DNA of 34,609 nucleotides from Balneolaceae bacterium. GTDB lineage: Bacteria; Bacteroidota; Rhodothermia; Balneolales; Balneolaceae. The stretch is taken from contig REDS01000186.1 of assembly GCA_007693395.1 (NCBI GenBank), positions 1 through 34,609 of the forward strand, written 5' to 3'. Shown here one piece after another: positions 1 to 9,519 of the stretch. The translations under genes were made by a program, and so were the position numbers. A model generated the notes under the pieces. It was not told the DNA's origin, made no database searches, and worked only from the letters and a program-made list of their open reading frames with translations. How positions within the stretch are numbered: the stretch's first letter is position 1; every line of letters begins with the position of its first letter.

Positions 1-1395
1 CTGCACTATACAAACTTTAATTTTGTGGGAATACAGTTTACCTCTCCAACAGTTGATGCATCAAATATGACAAATCTTAGAGCGGATATTTATATACCGT
101 CAGATCTATCGAGTGATGCAAAACTGGCAATTGAGATGGTTGACTTTGGAGCTGATGTAACGGGCAGGTTCGCAACCACTATTACACCTGATCAATCAAG
201 GCAATGGATAAGTTTAGATATTCCACTTTCAAGTTTTTCAGGCTTAAGCAGCAGGTCTGCACTTGCTCAAATCATCTTTGTGGATGATAACGGCAACATT
301 CCAAGCTTCTTTGCCGACAATATCTTCTTTTATACAGATGACGGTTCCACACCTCCGCCACCGGGCGCCGAACCGGCTTCACCTGCACCTGCACCGGTAC
401 AACAAGCTGATAACGTAATTTCACTGTTCAGCCAGTCATACAGCGACGTGCCTGTAGACACCTGGAGAACCGAGTGGTCAGTTGCTGACTACGAAGAGAT
501 CACCATACAAGGTGTGCCAACCAAGAAGTACACAAACCTTGATTTTGTGGGAATCGAAACGGTTGCAAATCAATTAGACATCTCAGAAATGACCCATATC
601 CATATGGATGTTTGGTCGCCAGACTTTACTCTGTTCGGTGTGAAACTGGTTGATTTTGGCCCGGACGGTGCATTCAACGGCGGGGATGATACCGAAGACG
701 AAGTAAACCTCACCAATATACCACAAGGGGAGTGGGTACGCCTTGAAATTCCACTTAGCGATTTCCCTGAACTAACAGGCAGAGAAAACATTGCGCAGTT
801 AATTCTTGTTGGCCAGCCAACAGGCGAAACCACGGTATACCTCGATAATGTATTCTTCTACAAAGAAGACGACACCACACCGCCCCCACCCACCGATGAG
901 CCTGCTGAAGCAGCACCGGCACCTGTTCAGGATGCAGGTGATGTTATATCACTCTTCAGCAGGGCATATGATGATGTGCCGGTGGATACCTGGCGCACAG
1001 AATGGTCTTCAGCTGAATATGAAGAAATTACAATTGATGGTATTGCCACCAAGAAATATTCTTCGCTCGATTTTGTTGGCATCGAAACCGTTGAAAATCA
1101 GATCGATATCACAGATATGACACATCTTCACATAGATGTATGGTCGCCCGATTTTGATGTTTTCAGAATTAAGCTGGTTGATTTCGGGCCTGATGGCGCT
1201 TTCAATGGCGGTGATGATACTGAAGACGAAGTGGTTTTCGAAAATCTTGCTCAGGGTGAGTGGGTACGTCTTGAGATTCCGCTGAGTGATTTCGAGCAGC
1301 TCACAACAAGGGAAAATCTGGCACAATTTATACTGTCTGGTTTACCAACCGGTGAATTCACAGTGTATATCGATAATGTGTTCTTTTACAAACAG
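1..1395 (+). repeat. Tandem protein modules, 528-bp period
   Basis: Modules 2 and 3 repeat with a period of 528 bp (176 codons, including a Pro-rich linker). For example, the VDTWRTEW block recurs at about 455 and 983, and the FGPDGAFNGGDDTEDEV block appears in both copies. Module 1 is clearly related but much more diverged. This suggests an old duplication followed by a more recent one. Confidence 0.85.
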
Positions 1396-1398
1396 TAG
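1..1398 (+). CDS. Secreted multi-module carbohydrate-binding-like protein, 3' part
   Basis: The reading frame is open to the left edge, so the gene starts outside the window; the GTG at 25 lies inside a module and is not its start. The visible part holds three beta-sandwich-like modules of about 150 residues: one truncated and diverged (bases 1 to about 345) and two close copies (about 412-867 and 940-1395). Each ends in a DNVFFY-type strand. The modules are joined by Pro/Ala-rich linkers beginning with PPPP, typical of extracellular multidomain proteins. From memory, such modules occur at the C-termini of laminarinases and other secreted glycosidases of marine Bacteroidota. I see no catalytic domain and no type IX sorting tail; a glycosidase domain may lie upstream. 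The next gene encodes a GH16 laminarinase, so a glucan-binding role is likely but inferred. Confidence 0.8.
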   Translation: MHYTNFNFVGIQFTSPTVDASNMTNLRADIYIPSDLSSDAKLAIEMVDFGADVTGRFATTITPDQSRQWISLDIPLSSFSGLSSRSALAQIIFVDDNGNIPSFFADNIFFYTDDGSTPPPPGAEPASPAPAPVQQADNVISLFSQSYSDVPVDTWRTEWSVADYEEITIQGVPTKKYTNLDFVGIETVANQLDISEMTHIHMDVWSPDFTLFGVKLVDFGPDGAFNGGDDTEDEVNLTNIPQGEWVRLEIPLSDFPELTGRENIAQLILVGQPTGETTVYLDNVFFYKEDDTTPPPPTDEPAEAAPAPVQDAGDVISLFSRAYDDVPVDTWRTEWSSAEYEEITIDGIATKKYSSLDFVGIETVENQIDITDMTHLHIDVWSPDFDVFRIKLVDFGPDGAFNGGDDTEDEVVFENLAQGEWVRLEIPLSDFEQLTTRENLAQFILSGLPTGEFTVYIDNVFFYKQ

Positions 1399-1410
1399 TG
1401 CAATGCTAAA

Positions 1411-1442
1411 GGCCCGAATTCTATGATATTCGGGCCAAATAT
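1411..1442 (+). terminator. Hairpin after the binding-module gene (terminator or processing site)
   Basis: A perfect 9-bp inverted repeat, GGCCCGAAT (1411-1419) and ATTCGGGCC (1428-1436), with an 8-nt loop lies 12 bp after the stop. It is followed by AAATATTTTG, only weakly T-rich. It could be a partial terminator or an mRNA-stabilising 3' end between the binding protein and the GH16 gene. Confidence 0.55.
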
Positions 1443-1481
1443 TTTGAAGTTTACTTTTTACGTATTAAAAATTTTTTTCAG

Positions 1482-2321
1482 ATGAAATCAAATAATTTAT
1501 ATAGCACCTTAGCCGTATTATCTGTTTTTCTGATGTACGCAGTAGTAAGTGGTTGCAGTGTTGATGACAACCAAAACCTGCCTGAACGCAATTGGCAACT
1601 GACCTGGAGTGACGATTTTGAAGGCCCTGCAGGGCAATCACCAAATCTCAATAACTGGACGTTTGATATAGGAACAGGGGATAATGGCTGGGGGAACGAA
1701 GAGCTGCAGTACTATACAAACCGCCCTGAAAATGTTTCACTGAATGGAAATGGCCAGCTTGCTATAACCGCTCTAAGGGAATCATTTGGTGGTATGCCGT
1801 TTACATCAGCCAGAATTAAAACGGAAGGACTCTTTGAGCAGGCATACGGAAGGTTTGAAGCAAGTATCAAAAATCCATACGGCCCGGGTATATGGCCTGC
1901 ATTTTGGATGCTTGGTGCCGATTTCAGCACGGTTGGCTGGCCCCAAAGCGGAGAGATAGATATTATGGAGATGCGCGGACAGCAACCTCATATAGCTATA
2001 GGCTCGTTGCACGGACCGGGTTACTCTGCCGGGAATGCTTTGTCATCAAATTACTCAATACCAAACAACCGCTTTGATGATGATTTTTATCTGTATGCAA
2101 TAGAGTGGTTTCCCGACAGAATAGACTTCTTTGTGGATGACTTTCTTTATAACCGCATAAAAAGAAGTGACGTGCCGGGAGAATGGGTATTTGACAAGCC
2201 ATTTTTCATGATTCTGAATGTAGCTGTTGGCGGTACATTTGTGGGTTTTCCAACAGATCAAACACCATTCCCTCAGCAAATGCTGGTTGATTATGTTCGT
2301 GTTTACGAACTCGCTGATTAA
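1482..2321 (+). CDS. GH16 family endo-beta-1,3-glucanase (laminarinase) lipoprotein
   Basis: Endo-hydrolysis of beta-1,3-glucan such as laminarin outside the cytoplasm is the likely role. The 279-residue protein starts with a lipoprotein signal peptide ending VVSGC (lipid Cys25). The following S-V-D-D is acidic, as in surface-export signals of Bacteroidota lipoproteins. The rest is a single GH16 beta-jelly-roll. The active-site strand GEIDIMEM is present: E158 is the expected nucleophile, D160 the helper and E163 the acid/base. The E-x-D-x-x-E spacing fits the beta-bulge group that contains laminarinases. Trp-rich segments such as GIWPAFWML are typical of the cleft. No accessory module is attached, but the preceding gene encodes binding modules. 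It lies 49 bp before the phosphorylase gene, probably in one transcript. Confidence 0.92.
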   Translation: MKSNNLYSTLAVLSVFLMYAVVSGCSVDDNQNLPERNWQLTWSDDFEGPAGQSPNLNNWTFDIGTGDNGWGNEELQYYTNRPENVSLNGNGQLAITALRESFGGMPFTSARIKTEGLFEQAYGRFEASIKNPYGPGIWPAFWMLGADFSTVGWPQSGEIDIMEMRGQQPHIAIGSLHGPGYSAGNALSSNYSIPNNRFDDDFYLYAIEWFPDRIDFFVDDFLYNRIKRSDVPGEWVFDKPFFMILNVAVGGTFVGFPTDQTPFPQQMLVDYVRVYELAD

Positions 2322-2370
2322 TACTGAATAGTTCAATCAATACAATTTTAATACAAGAATTCACAGACAA

Positions 2371-5300
2371 TTGGGTATAAAAGAGAAGCATATAGGTGGA
2401 GAATTGTGGTTTAAAATCGAAAACCACAATAAAATAAGGCCATTTTTTATCAATGTAGTTAGCGACTCCAACCACTGGATGTTTATTTCAAGTAACGGGG
2501 GGCTTACTGCAGGCCGAAAGAACAACAGTTACTCCCTTTTTCCATACTACACAGATGACAAAATCACCGAAAACGCAGACATTACCGGCAGCAAGACCAT
2601 TCTTCAGGTAGATGTTGATGGTGAAATTCGGGTATGGGAACCTTTTTCTGAAAGGTTTACCGGGAAGTATGAGTTTACAAGAAATATTTACAAGAGTTTC
2701 AATGGCAACAAGATCATGTTTGAAGAGATTAACCATGATCTTGGGCTTACCTACAGATATCAATGGAATTCGAGTAATCTGTATGGGTTTGTGAGAAAAT
2801 CGGAACTTATAAACCACTCAGGCAATGAATGCAATATTTCTCTGCTTGATGGAATCCAAAATATCTTGCCATACGGCGTTGAGCCCGACATGCAAACACA
2901 AACCAGCAATCTTGTGGATGCATACAAAAAGAATGAACTGGTGAAAGAGACCGGTTTGGGAATCTATGCATTGAGTGCAATTATTGTTGATAAAGCCGAA
3001 CCAAGTGAAGCACTGAAAGCAAATGTGGCATGGTCGCTGGGTCTTGAACATGCAACATACCTTGTCTCGTCTCTTCAGGTAGATCATTTCAGAAATAATA
3101 AGCCGGTTGAGCAAGAGGAAGTAGTAAAAGGAGAAAAGGGAGCATATTTTGTTCAGACAAGTTTAAAGCTGCCCTCAGATGGAAGTAAATCCTGGAAAAT
3201 TATTGCCAGTGTAAATCAGAATCATGCGCAAGTCATTGAGCTGAATCAAAAGATAAAAGATGGCGATGAACTTGAAGCAGAAATAGAAGAGGATATTGAA
3301 CGCGGAAGTAAAAAGCTGCGGGAGCTCATTGCCGGAGCGGATGGCCTTCGTGTAACGGGCGACACACTGAAAGATGCCCGCCACTTCTCAAATGTTCTGT
3401 TCAACATTATGCGTGGTGGCACATTCGATTTTAACTACCAAATTGAGAAAAAAGATCTCTCCGGTTATCTGGCAAAAGCCAATAAAGATGTCTTCAAAAG
3501 AAATCGGGAGTTTATTGACAGTTTAGATGAAATCGTTAACAGATATGATCTTCTAAAACTGCTTGATGAGACAGAAGACCCCGACTTAATCAGATTAGTC
3601 AGAGAGTATCTGCCTCTTAAATTCAGCCGAAGGCATGGCGATCCAAGTAGGCCTTGGAACTATTTCACAATAAACACTCAGAGTGAAATTGATGGCTCAA
3701 AAATTCTGGATTATGAAGGCAACTGGCGCGATCTATTCCAAAACTGGGAAGCTCTTGCGCATTCTTATCCCGGTTTTATTGACGGGATGATCTTCAAGTT
3801 CCTGAATACATCCACCTTCGATGGATACAATCCTTACCGGGTTACCAAGGGCGGATTTGACTGGGAGACCATTGAGCCGGATAATCCGTGGTCGTACATC
3901 GGTTATTGGGGTGATCACCAGATTATTTACCTACTGAAACTTCTGGAGTTCTATAACATGCATGAACCGAATGCGCTTAAAGACCTGTTTGCGGATGATC
4001 TTTTTGTTTATGCAAATGTTCCTTATCGAATCAAACCATATGAAGATATTGCAGCCGATCCCAAAAATACCATCAATTTTGATGAAGAGGGTGATCAAAA
4101 AATCCGGGAAAAAGTAGCGGAGAATGGTGCAGATGGTGCTCTCTTAACAAACAAAGAAGGTGCCATCCACAGAGTAAACTTCCTGGAAAAAATTCTTGCC
4201 ACCACACTTGCCAAGGTTTCAAACTTTATACCTGAAGGCGGTATATGGATGAACACACAACGGCCAGAGTGGAACGATGCCAACAATGCATTGGTGGGTA
4301 ACGGTGTGAGTATGGTTACGCTCTGTTATTTGCGAAGGTTTCTGAAATTTTTTGAAGCCCTCGCTGATGAACCCGGTATAGATGAGGTTCTTCTCAGCAA
4401 AGAACTGCTCCAGTTTTTTAATGAGATTAATGAGGTACTTGCCGGCAATAAGGAACTACTCAATGGAAGTATCAGTGATGAAGGCCGCAAGCAGATTACA
4501 GATCTTCTTGGGCAGGCGGGCAGCAAATATCGAATTCACGTTTATGAAAATGGTTTCAGCGGTGAGAAATCTCAACTGAAGCTGATTCAGTTCGCAGAAT
4601 TTGTGAAAAATGCACTCTCTTTTATGGAGCACTCCATTGAGGCCAATATCAGGGAAGATGGCCTTTATCATTCATATAACATAATGAGTATGGAGGAGAA
4701 CGGTATTTCCATCTCTAATCTAAGTGAAATGCTGGAAGGTCAGGTGGCCATCCTCAGTTCAGGCTATCTGAACCCTGCTGAAGCTGTACATGTATTGGAT
4801 GCCCTTCGCAAGAGTGCCTTGTATCGAGAAGATCAGAACAGCTATATACTTTATCCCAACAAAGAACTGCCGGGTTTCCTGGAGAAAAATAATATTCCGA
4901 AGGAGTCTGTTCAAAAATCAGAACTTCTCAGGAAGCTTGCAGAAGAGGGCAACAGGCAGGTTATTATTGAAGACGTTCACGGCGGGTTTCATTTCAATGG
5001 TAATTTCAGAAATGCCGGCGATGTAAAAGAAGCCCTTGAAGAACTGAAGGAAACATCATACAGAAATCTGATTGAGAAAGACGGTGGTACTGTACTGAAA
5101 ATTTTTGAAGAAGTTTTCAATCACAAAGCATTTACAGGCCGTTCAGGTACATTTTTCGCGTTTGAAGGCCTCGGTTCAATTTACTGGCATATGGTTTCCA
5201 AGCTCTATCTTGCTGCGGGAGAGGTTGCCTATGCAGCAGCAAACAGTGGGGCAGATGAAGATATTTGCGGTAGATTACGCAGTCATTTCTACGAAATTGG

Positions 5301-5790
5301 CGAAGGTATTGGCATTCATAAATCACCCGAAGTTCATGGTGCATTTCCAACGGATGCCTATTCACACACACCGGCTCACCGTGGTGCCCAGCAACCGGGT
5401 ATGACGGGTCAGGTTAAAGAAGATATTCTGGCTTCCTTTTTTGAGCTTGGCCTCGCAGTGGATAATGGTGTGTTACGCTTTAATCCCGTTCTGCTGCGTA
5501 AATCAGAACTAAGGGAGAAATCTGCTGATGTTGACTTTATACTCACTGAGATGCAGAAAGAAGAGATCTCTATACCATCGGGCTCGCTATGCTTCACTAT
5601 TTGCCAGGTTCCGGTGCTCTATACTGCCGGTGCGGAGACTAAAACTGAAATTGAGATGAAAAATGGTTCAATCAAAAAATTTGAAGGGCTTCATCTTGAT
5701 CGGCAAAGCAGTGCTGCCATCTTTCAGCGTTCCGGTGAAATTAAAAAGATCGTAGTTACACTGGAAAAAGGTAGTCTAATCGATAAATAA
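2371..5790 (+). CDS. GH149-like beta-1,3-oligoglucan phosphorylase
   Basis: Predicted to cleave beta-1,3-gluco-oligosaccharides with phosphate, giving alpha-glucose 1-phosphate. There is no signal peptide, so it should be cytosolic. The 1139 residues fit the roughly 1100-residue GH149/GH161 phosphorylases, which share the GH94 clan layout: N-terminal beta-sandwich, helical linker, (alpha/alpha)6 barrel and C-terminal strands. Visible motifs are SSNGGLTAGR near residue 41 followed by LFPYYTDDKI, the barrel motif EWNDANNALVG with D636 as candidate general acid, and YSHTPAHRGAQQPGMTG near residue 995. GH149 is preferred over GH161 because of the GH16/GH17 neighbours. The start is TTG: the frame is open back to 2332 with no ATG, and the next ATG (M37) falls just before the conserved N-terminal motif. 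The next gene begins 5 bp after the stop. Confidence 0.85.
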   Translation: MGIKEKHIGGELWFKIENHNKIRPFFINVVSDSNHWMFISSNGGLTAGRKNNSYSLFPYYTDDKITENADITGSKTILQVDVDGEIRVWEPFSERFTGKYEFTRNIYKSFNGNKIMFEEINHDLGLTYRYQWNSSNLYGFVRKSELINHSGNECNISLLDGIQNILPYGVEPDMQTQTSNLVDAYKKNELVKETGLGIYALSAIIVDKAEPSEALKANVAWSLGLEHATYLVSSLQVDHFRNNKPVEQEEVVKGEKGAYFVQTSLKLPSDGSKSWKIIASVNQNHAQVIELNQKIKDGDELEAEIEEDIERGSKKLRELIAGADGLRVTGDTLKDARHFSNVLFNIMRGGTFDFNYQIEKKDLSGYLAKANKDVFKRNREFIDSLDEIVNRYDLLKLLDETEDPDLIRLVREYLPLKFSRRHGDPSRPWNYFTINTQSEIDGSKILDYEGNWRDLFQNWEALAHSYPGFIDGMIFKFLNTSTFDGYNPYRVTKGGFDWETIEPDNPWSYIGYWGDHQIIYLLKLLEFYNMHEPNALKDLFADDLFVYANVPYRIKPYEDIAADPKNTINFDEEGDQKIREKVAENGADGALLTNKEGAIHRVNFLEKILATTLAKVSNFIPEGGIWMNTQRPEWNDANNALVGNGVSMVTLCYLRRFLKFFEALADEPGIDEVLLSKELLQFFNEINEVLAGNKELLNGSISDEGRKQITDLLGQAGSKYRIHVYENGFSGEKSQLKLIQFAEFVKNALSFMEHSIEANIREDGLYHSYNIMSMEENGISISNLSEMLEGQVAILSSGYLNPAEAVHVLDALRKSALYREDQNSYILYPNKELPGFLEKNNIPKESVQKSELLRKLAEEGNRQVIIEDVHGGFHFNGNFRNAGDVKEALEELKETSYRNLIEKDGGTVLKIFEEVFNHKAFTGRSGTFFAFEGLGSIYWHMVSKLYLAAGEVAYAAANSGADEDICGRLRSHFYEIGEGIGIHKSPEVHGAFPTDAYSHTPAHRGAQQPGMTGQVKEDILASFFELGLAVDNGVLRFNPVLLRKSELREKSADVDFILTEMQKEEISIPSGSLCFTICQVPVLYTAGAETKTEIEMKNGSIKKFEGLHLDRQSSAAIFQRSGEIKKIVVTLEKGSLIDK

Positions 5791-5795
5791 CCAAT

Positions 5796-7085
5796 ATGAA
5801 AACAGCAACTTCAATACTGTTAATTACGCTGATGGTTTTCATCATGGCGTCCTGCACAGAACAGAAAACTCACGACTTCTCAATGATTACAATAACCGCC
5901 GAGGAAATACTCGGCAACCCATATTATCAGGCGATTTCTTTTGGAGCTTACCGGGAAACGACAAGAGATATTCAGCCAACAATTCCTCAGATAAAAGAAG
6001 ATTTGATGATTCTGCATGCAATGGGAGTCAGGCTACTTCGAACCTATAATGTGCATTATGACGAAGCTGAAAACCTTCTTAAGTCGATCAAGGAGATCAG
6101 AGAAGATGATCCCGAATTTGAAATGTATGTAATGCTTGGGGTTTGGATTGATGCAAAAAATGCGTGGACTGATGAACCTGTTCGTTTACGTGACGAGGAT
6201 AGCCCACGAAATGCGGAAGAGGTTGCACGCGGTGTTGAACTTGCACAGCAGTTTCCTGATATCGTAAAAATAATTGCGGTTGGAAACGAAGCAATGGTAC
6301 ACTGGGCAGAAGAGTATTGGGTTGAACCTTCCATTATTCTGCATTGGGTAAACCACCTGCAGGATCTTAAGGCAGCCGGTGAATTGCCTGAAACATTGTG
6401 GATTACCTCATCTGATGATTTCTCTTCCTGGGGCGGTGGCGGTGAAGAATATCATAAACCGGAACTGGATGAACTGATCAGGGCTGTGGACTTTATTTCT
6501 ATGCACACCTACCCAATGCATAACACCCACTACAATCCCGAGTTCTGGGGAGTGCCCGAAGAAGAATATCAACTGAATGATATGGAGAAAATCCATTCCG
6601 CAATGGACAGATCATTGGAATTTGCTGTAAATCAATACAATGCAGTTGTTGAGTATATGCACAGTATTGGGGAGGATAAGCCGGTACACATTGGCGAAAC
6701 TGGTTGGGCAACCATTTCAAACGAATATTATGGAACAGACGGTGCAAGAGCTACGGATGAGTACAAATCCGGTATGTATTACAACATGATCCGTGAATGG
6801 TCTGATGCAAATAATATAACTGTATTCTACTTCGAAGCATTTGATGAACCCTGGAAAGATGCTCAAAATCCGCTTGGTTCAGAAAATCATTTTGGGTTGA
6901 TTAATCTGCAGGCTCAGGCAAAATATGCAATCTGGGATCTTGTTGATGAAGGTATTTTTGAAGGATTGACACGAGATGGTAACCCGATTACAAAAACGTT
7001 TGGCGGCGATTTGGATCTGCTCATGGAAACGGTGGAAGTACCTCCTACCGCAGCGGAAATAGCAGCCAGACAAGAAGCCCAATAA
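5796..7085 (+). CDS. GH17 family beta-1,3-glucan-active lipoprotein
   Basis: GH17 enzymes hydrolyse or transglycosylate beta-1,3-glucans on a (beta/alpha)8 barrel. The first 20 residues form a lipoprotein signal ending FIMASC (lipid Cys20), so it acts in the periplasm or at the cell surface. The acid/base E165 sits in AVGNEA and the nucleophile E301 in IGETGW; both are intact. A FYFEAFDEPWK block near residue 348 is shared with the cytosolic GH17 at 11471, which marks the two as one subtype. At 429 residues it is longer than that relative, with a Gly-rich loop (WGGGGEE, about 210) and an extended region before the nucleophile, perhaps shaping the substrate cleft. It starts 5 bp after the phosphorylase gene, so translation is probably coupled. 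Confidence 0.9.
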   Translation: MKTATSILLITLMVFIMASCTEQKTHDFSMITITAEEILGNPYYQAISFGAYRETTRDIQPTIPQIKEDLMILHAMGVRLLRTYNVHYDEAENLLKSIKEIREDDPEFEMYVMLGVWIDAKNAWTDEPVRLRDEDSPRNAEEVARGVELAQQFPDIVKIIAVGNEAMVHWAEEYWVEPSIILHWVNHLQDLKAAGELPETLWITSSDDFSSWGGGGEEYHKPELDELIRAVDFISMHTYPMHNTHYNPEFWGVPEEEYQLNDMEKIHSAMDRSLEFAVNQYNAVVEYMHSIGEDKPVHIGETGWATISNEYYGTDGARATDEYKSGMYYNMIREWSDANNITVFYFEAFDEPWKDAQNPLGSENHFGLINLQAQAKYAIWDLVDEGIFEGLTRDGNPITKTFGGDLDLLMETVEVPPTAAEIAARQEAQ

Positions 7086-7166
7086 GCTGTATGTATCCGG
7101 CCAGAAAGCGCGGGATATTTAATTGATTAATAGTTGCTTGTATCAGAAATCATAAATAGAAAATAG

Positions 7167-9518
7167 ATGTCACAGACTGAGGCTTTAAAAAAGAAAGTAC
7201 CCTATCGCCATAAAATAGCATTCGGTATGGGTATGTTGGCCAATCAGATGTTCCCGGCCACGTTGGGAATATTTATGGTAGTGCTTGTTCAGAATCTTGG
7301 ATTTCCGGGATGGATGTGGGGTATTGTCTATTTTCTGCCGAGGGTTCTCGATGCCGTTACCGATCCAATTATTGGATTTATATCTGATAATACCCGCTCA
7401 AGATTTGGCCGAAGGAGGCAGTATGTGATTACTGGTGCGGTAATTATGGGTTTTGCATTTACAATCATGTGGCAACTCTACGCTGAGAATACAGTCAATT
7501 ACAATTTTGGCTACTTCTTGTTGTGGTCTTTTGCCTTCTACATAGGCTTAACCATTTTCAGTGTGCCTTATGTGGCAATGGGTTATGAAATGAGTGAAGA
7601 TTTTCATGAGAGAACCGAAATTATGGCCATTGCACAATGGATTGGCCAGTGGGCATGGGTAATTGCACCCTGGTTTTGGGTAATCATGTACGATCCGGCA
7701 TGGTTCCCAAGCGCTGAAGCAGCCACTCGGGAGCTTGCCATCTATGTTGGTGTTACCTTTGCAATTTGTGCTATGATTCCCGGGATATTTATTCCAAGTA
7801 AATCTACTGTAAATGAGGATTATGAACCACTAACACTACAAAACATCAGACGAAGCCTCAAAGAAATCATCAGGGGATTCAAAGAGGCATTGTCATTAAC
7901 CCCTTTCAGAAAACTCTGTATTGCTACATTTTTCATTTTCAATGCCTTTAACACCGTTGCCGGGTTTGTATTCTTTATTGTTGTATGGTATTTGTTTGGT
8001 GGAGACGCGGGAGAAGCAGGTATTTGGATCCCTCTCTTTGGAAGCGCCGGCGCAATCGTGACCACCTTTCTGGTTATCCCGATTGTAGCTCGTATGTCAA
8101 GACTGCTTGGCAAGAAAAGAGCATTCATGATCGCTCAAACGATAGCACTGTTTGGGTATGCAAGTTTGTGGTTCCTTTTTGTTCCCGGAAAGCCGTGGAT
8201 GTTTTTGCTGGCACTGCCTTTTCACTCTTTCGGGATTGGCAGCTTATTTGTTTTGATGATGTCGATGACGGCCGATGTAATTGATATTGACGAACTCAAT
8301 TATGGAAAACGCAGAGAGGGTATATTCGGAGCGATTTACTGGTATATGGTGAAATTTGGTTTTGCGATTGCCGGGGGATTAAGCGGTGTAATTTTAACCG
8401 TTGTTGGTTTTGATGGTAATCTCTCCGTACAACCTGAAGGAGCAATCACAGGATTGAGATTGTTCTTCTCGGCTTTGCCCATGTTTGGAACAATGGTTGC
8501 ACTTTGGGTAATGCGAGACTATGATGTTACTGAAGAAAAAGCAAATGAGATCCGGGAAATCTTAGATGCCAGAAAAGCAGAAAAAGCCGCAGTTACTGTG
8601 CCTTACTCTTACCAAAAAGACCGGTTACTCTCTATTACCTCGGTTGATTCCGAAATGGATGTGATTGCCTCTGAAATTAACAAACTCAGCAATAGTAAGT
8701 TAAAGAAGAGTTTTAGAGAGTCACTGAAGAGTGGTATTCATGGTTTCTGTTTCAGTCCTTACCTGGAAGGCCAAAACCTGGGAGATCAGCTTTCAAGAGA
8801 ACAAATAGAGAAAAGAATGAAAATTGTGGCACCTCACACCAAATGGGTGCGCTCGTTCTCATGTACCGATGGTAATGAATTTATCCCCGAAGTTGCCAAA
8901 GAAATGGGATTAAAAACCATAGTTGGTGCCTGGATTGATAACAATCTTGAAGCCAATAACATTGAAATAGAACATTTAATTAAGGTTGCTAAAGCAGGCC
9001 ATGCAGATATTGTTGCTGTTGGCAACGAATGTTTGCTCAGGAATGAATTGAGTGAGGATAAGATCGTTGCATACATCCAACAGGTAAAAGAGGCGCTGCC
9101 CGGAGTAAAGGTTAGTTATGTAGATACCTATTATCAGCTCTATCAAAGTCCAAAAGTAGTTGGAGCTTGTGATGTTATACTTGCCAATTGTTATCCATTC
9201 TGGGAGGGGTATGATGCCGAACAATCATCCCTCTACTTGGCAAAAATGTACGAGGTGATAAACAATTTTGCTGGTGACAAGAAAGTGATCATCGCAGAAA
9301 CGGGGTGGCCTACCTATGGGAAAAGCGTTGACCGTGCCGAACCTTCCGTTGAAAATATGATGAAATATTTCATCCGATTGAAAAAATGGAGCGAACAGGA
9401 AAAGATTGATGTCTTTTACTTCGCATCATTCGACGAATCCTGGAAAGCCCGCCATGAAGGCGATGTTGGTGCAAGATGGGGCCTTTGGAATAAAAATGAA
9501 CAATTGAAAGTTCACTAA
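7167..9518 (+). CDS. Sugar:cation symporter (GPH/MFS) fused to a C-terminal GH17 domain
   Basis: This 783-residue protein joins an importer to a glucan-active enzyme. Residues of about 15-455 form a 12-helix GPH-type MFS transporter with the family signatures DAVTDPIIGF (from D62) and SRFGRRR, and a later DVIDIDELNYGKRREG block. A charged linker (about 465-505) leads into a complete GH17 domain (about 505-783) with acid/base E621 in AVGNEC and nucleophile E711 in AETGWP. With both MFS ends in the cytoplasm, the GH17 domain should face the cytosol. The frame is continuous and no internal stop, start or sequence break suggests two genes. The GH17 part closely resembles the free enzyme at 10566. 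Likely job: import of beta-1,3-gluco-oligosaccharides and processing as they enter. The substrate and the coupling are inferred. Confidence 0.9.
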   Translation: MSQTEALKKKVPYRHKIAFGMGMLANQMFPATLGIFMVVLVQNLGFPGWMWGIVYFLPRVLDAVTDPIIGFISDNTRSRFGRRRQYVITGAVIMGFAFTIMWQLYAENTVNYNFGYFLLWSFAFYIGLTIFSVPYVAMGYEMSEDFHERTEIMAIAQWIGQWAWVIAPWFWVIMYDPAWFPSAEAATRELAIYVGVTFAICAMIPGIFIPSKSTVNEDYEPLTLQNIRRSLKEIIRGFKEALSLTPFRKLCIATFFIFNAFNTVAGFVFFIVVWYLFGGDAGEAGIWIPLFGSAGAIVTTFLVIPIVARMSRLLGKKRAFMIAQTIALFGYASLWFLFVPGKPWMFLLALPFHSFGIGSLFVLMMSMTADVIDIDELNYGKRREGIFGAIYWYMVKFGFAIAGGLSGVILTVVGFDGNLSVQPEGAITGLRLFFSALPMFGTMVALWVMRDYDVTEEKANEIREILDARKAEKAAVTVPYSYQKDRLLSITSVDSEMDVIASEINKLSNSKLKKSFRESLKSGIHGFCFSPYLEGQNLGDQLSREQIEKRMKIVAPHTKWVRSFSCTDGNEFIPEVAKEMGLKTIVGAWIDNNLEANNIEIEHLIKVAKAGHADIVAVGNECLLRNELSEDKIVAYIQQVKEALPGVKVSYVDTYYQLYQSPKVVGACDVILANCYPFWEGYDAEQSSLYLAKMYEVINNFAGDKKVIIAETGWPTYGKSVDRAEPSVENMMKYFIRLKKWSEQEKIDVFYFASFDESWKARHEGDVGARWGLWNKNEQLKVH

Positions 9519-9519
9519 A

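Noticed and set aside
25-27. GTG as start of the first gene
   Set aside because: The frame is open to base 1 and upstream residues match the repeated module, so the gene begins outside the window.
409-1395. CRISPR-like or DNA-level direct repeat
   Set aside because: The repeat is an in-frame protein module of 176 codons, not a short spaced array.
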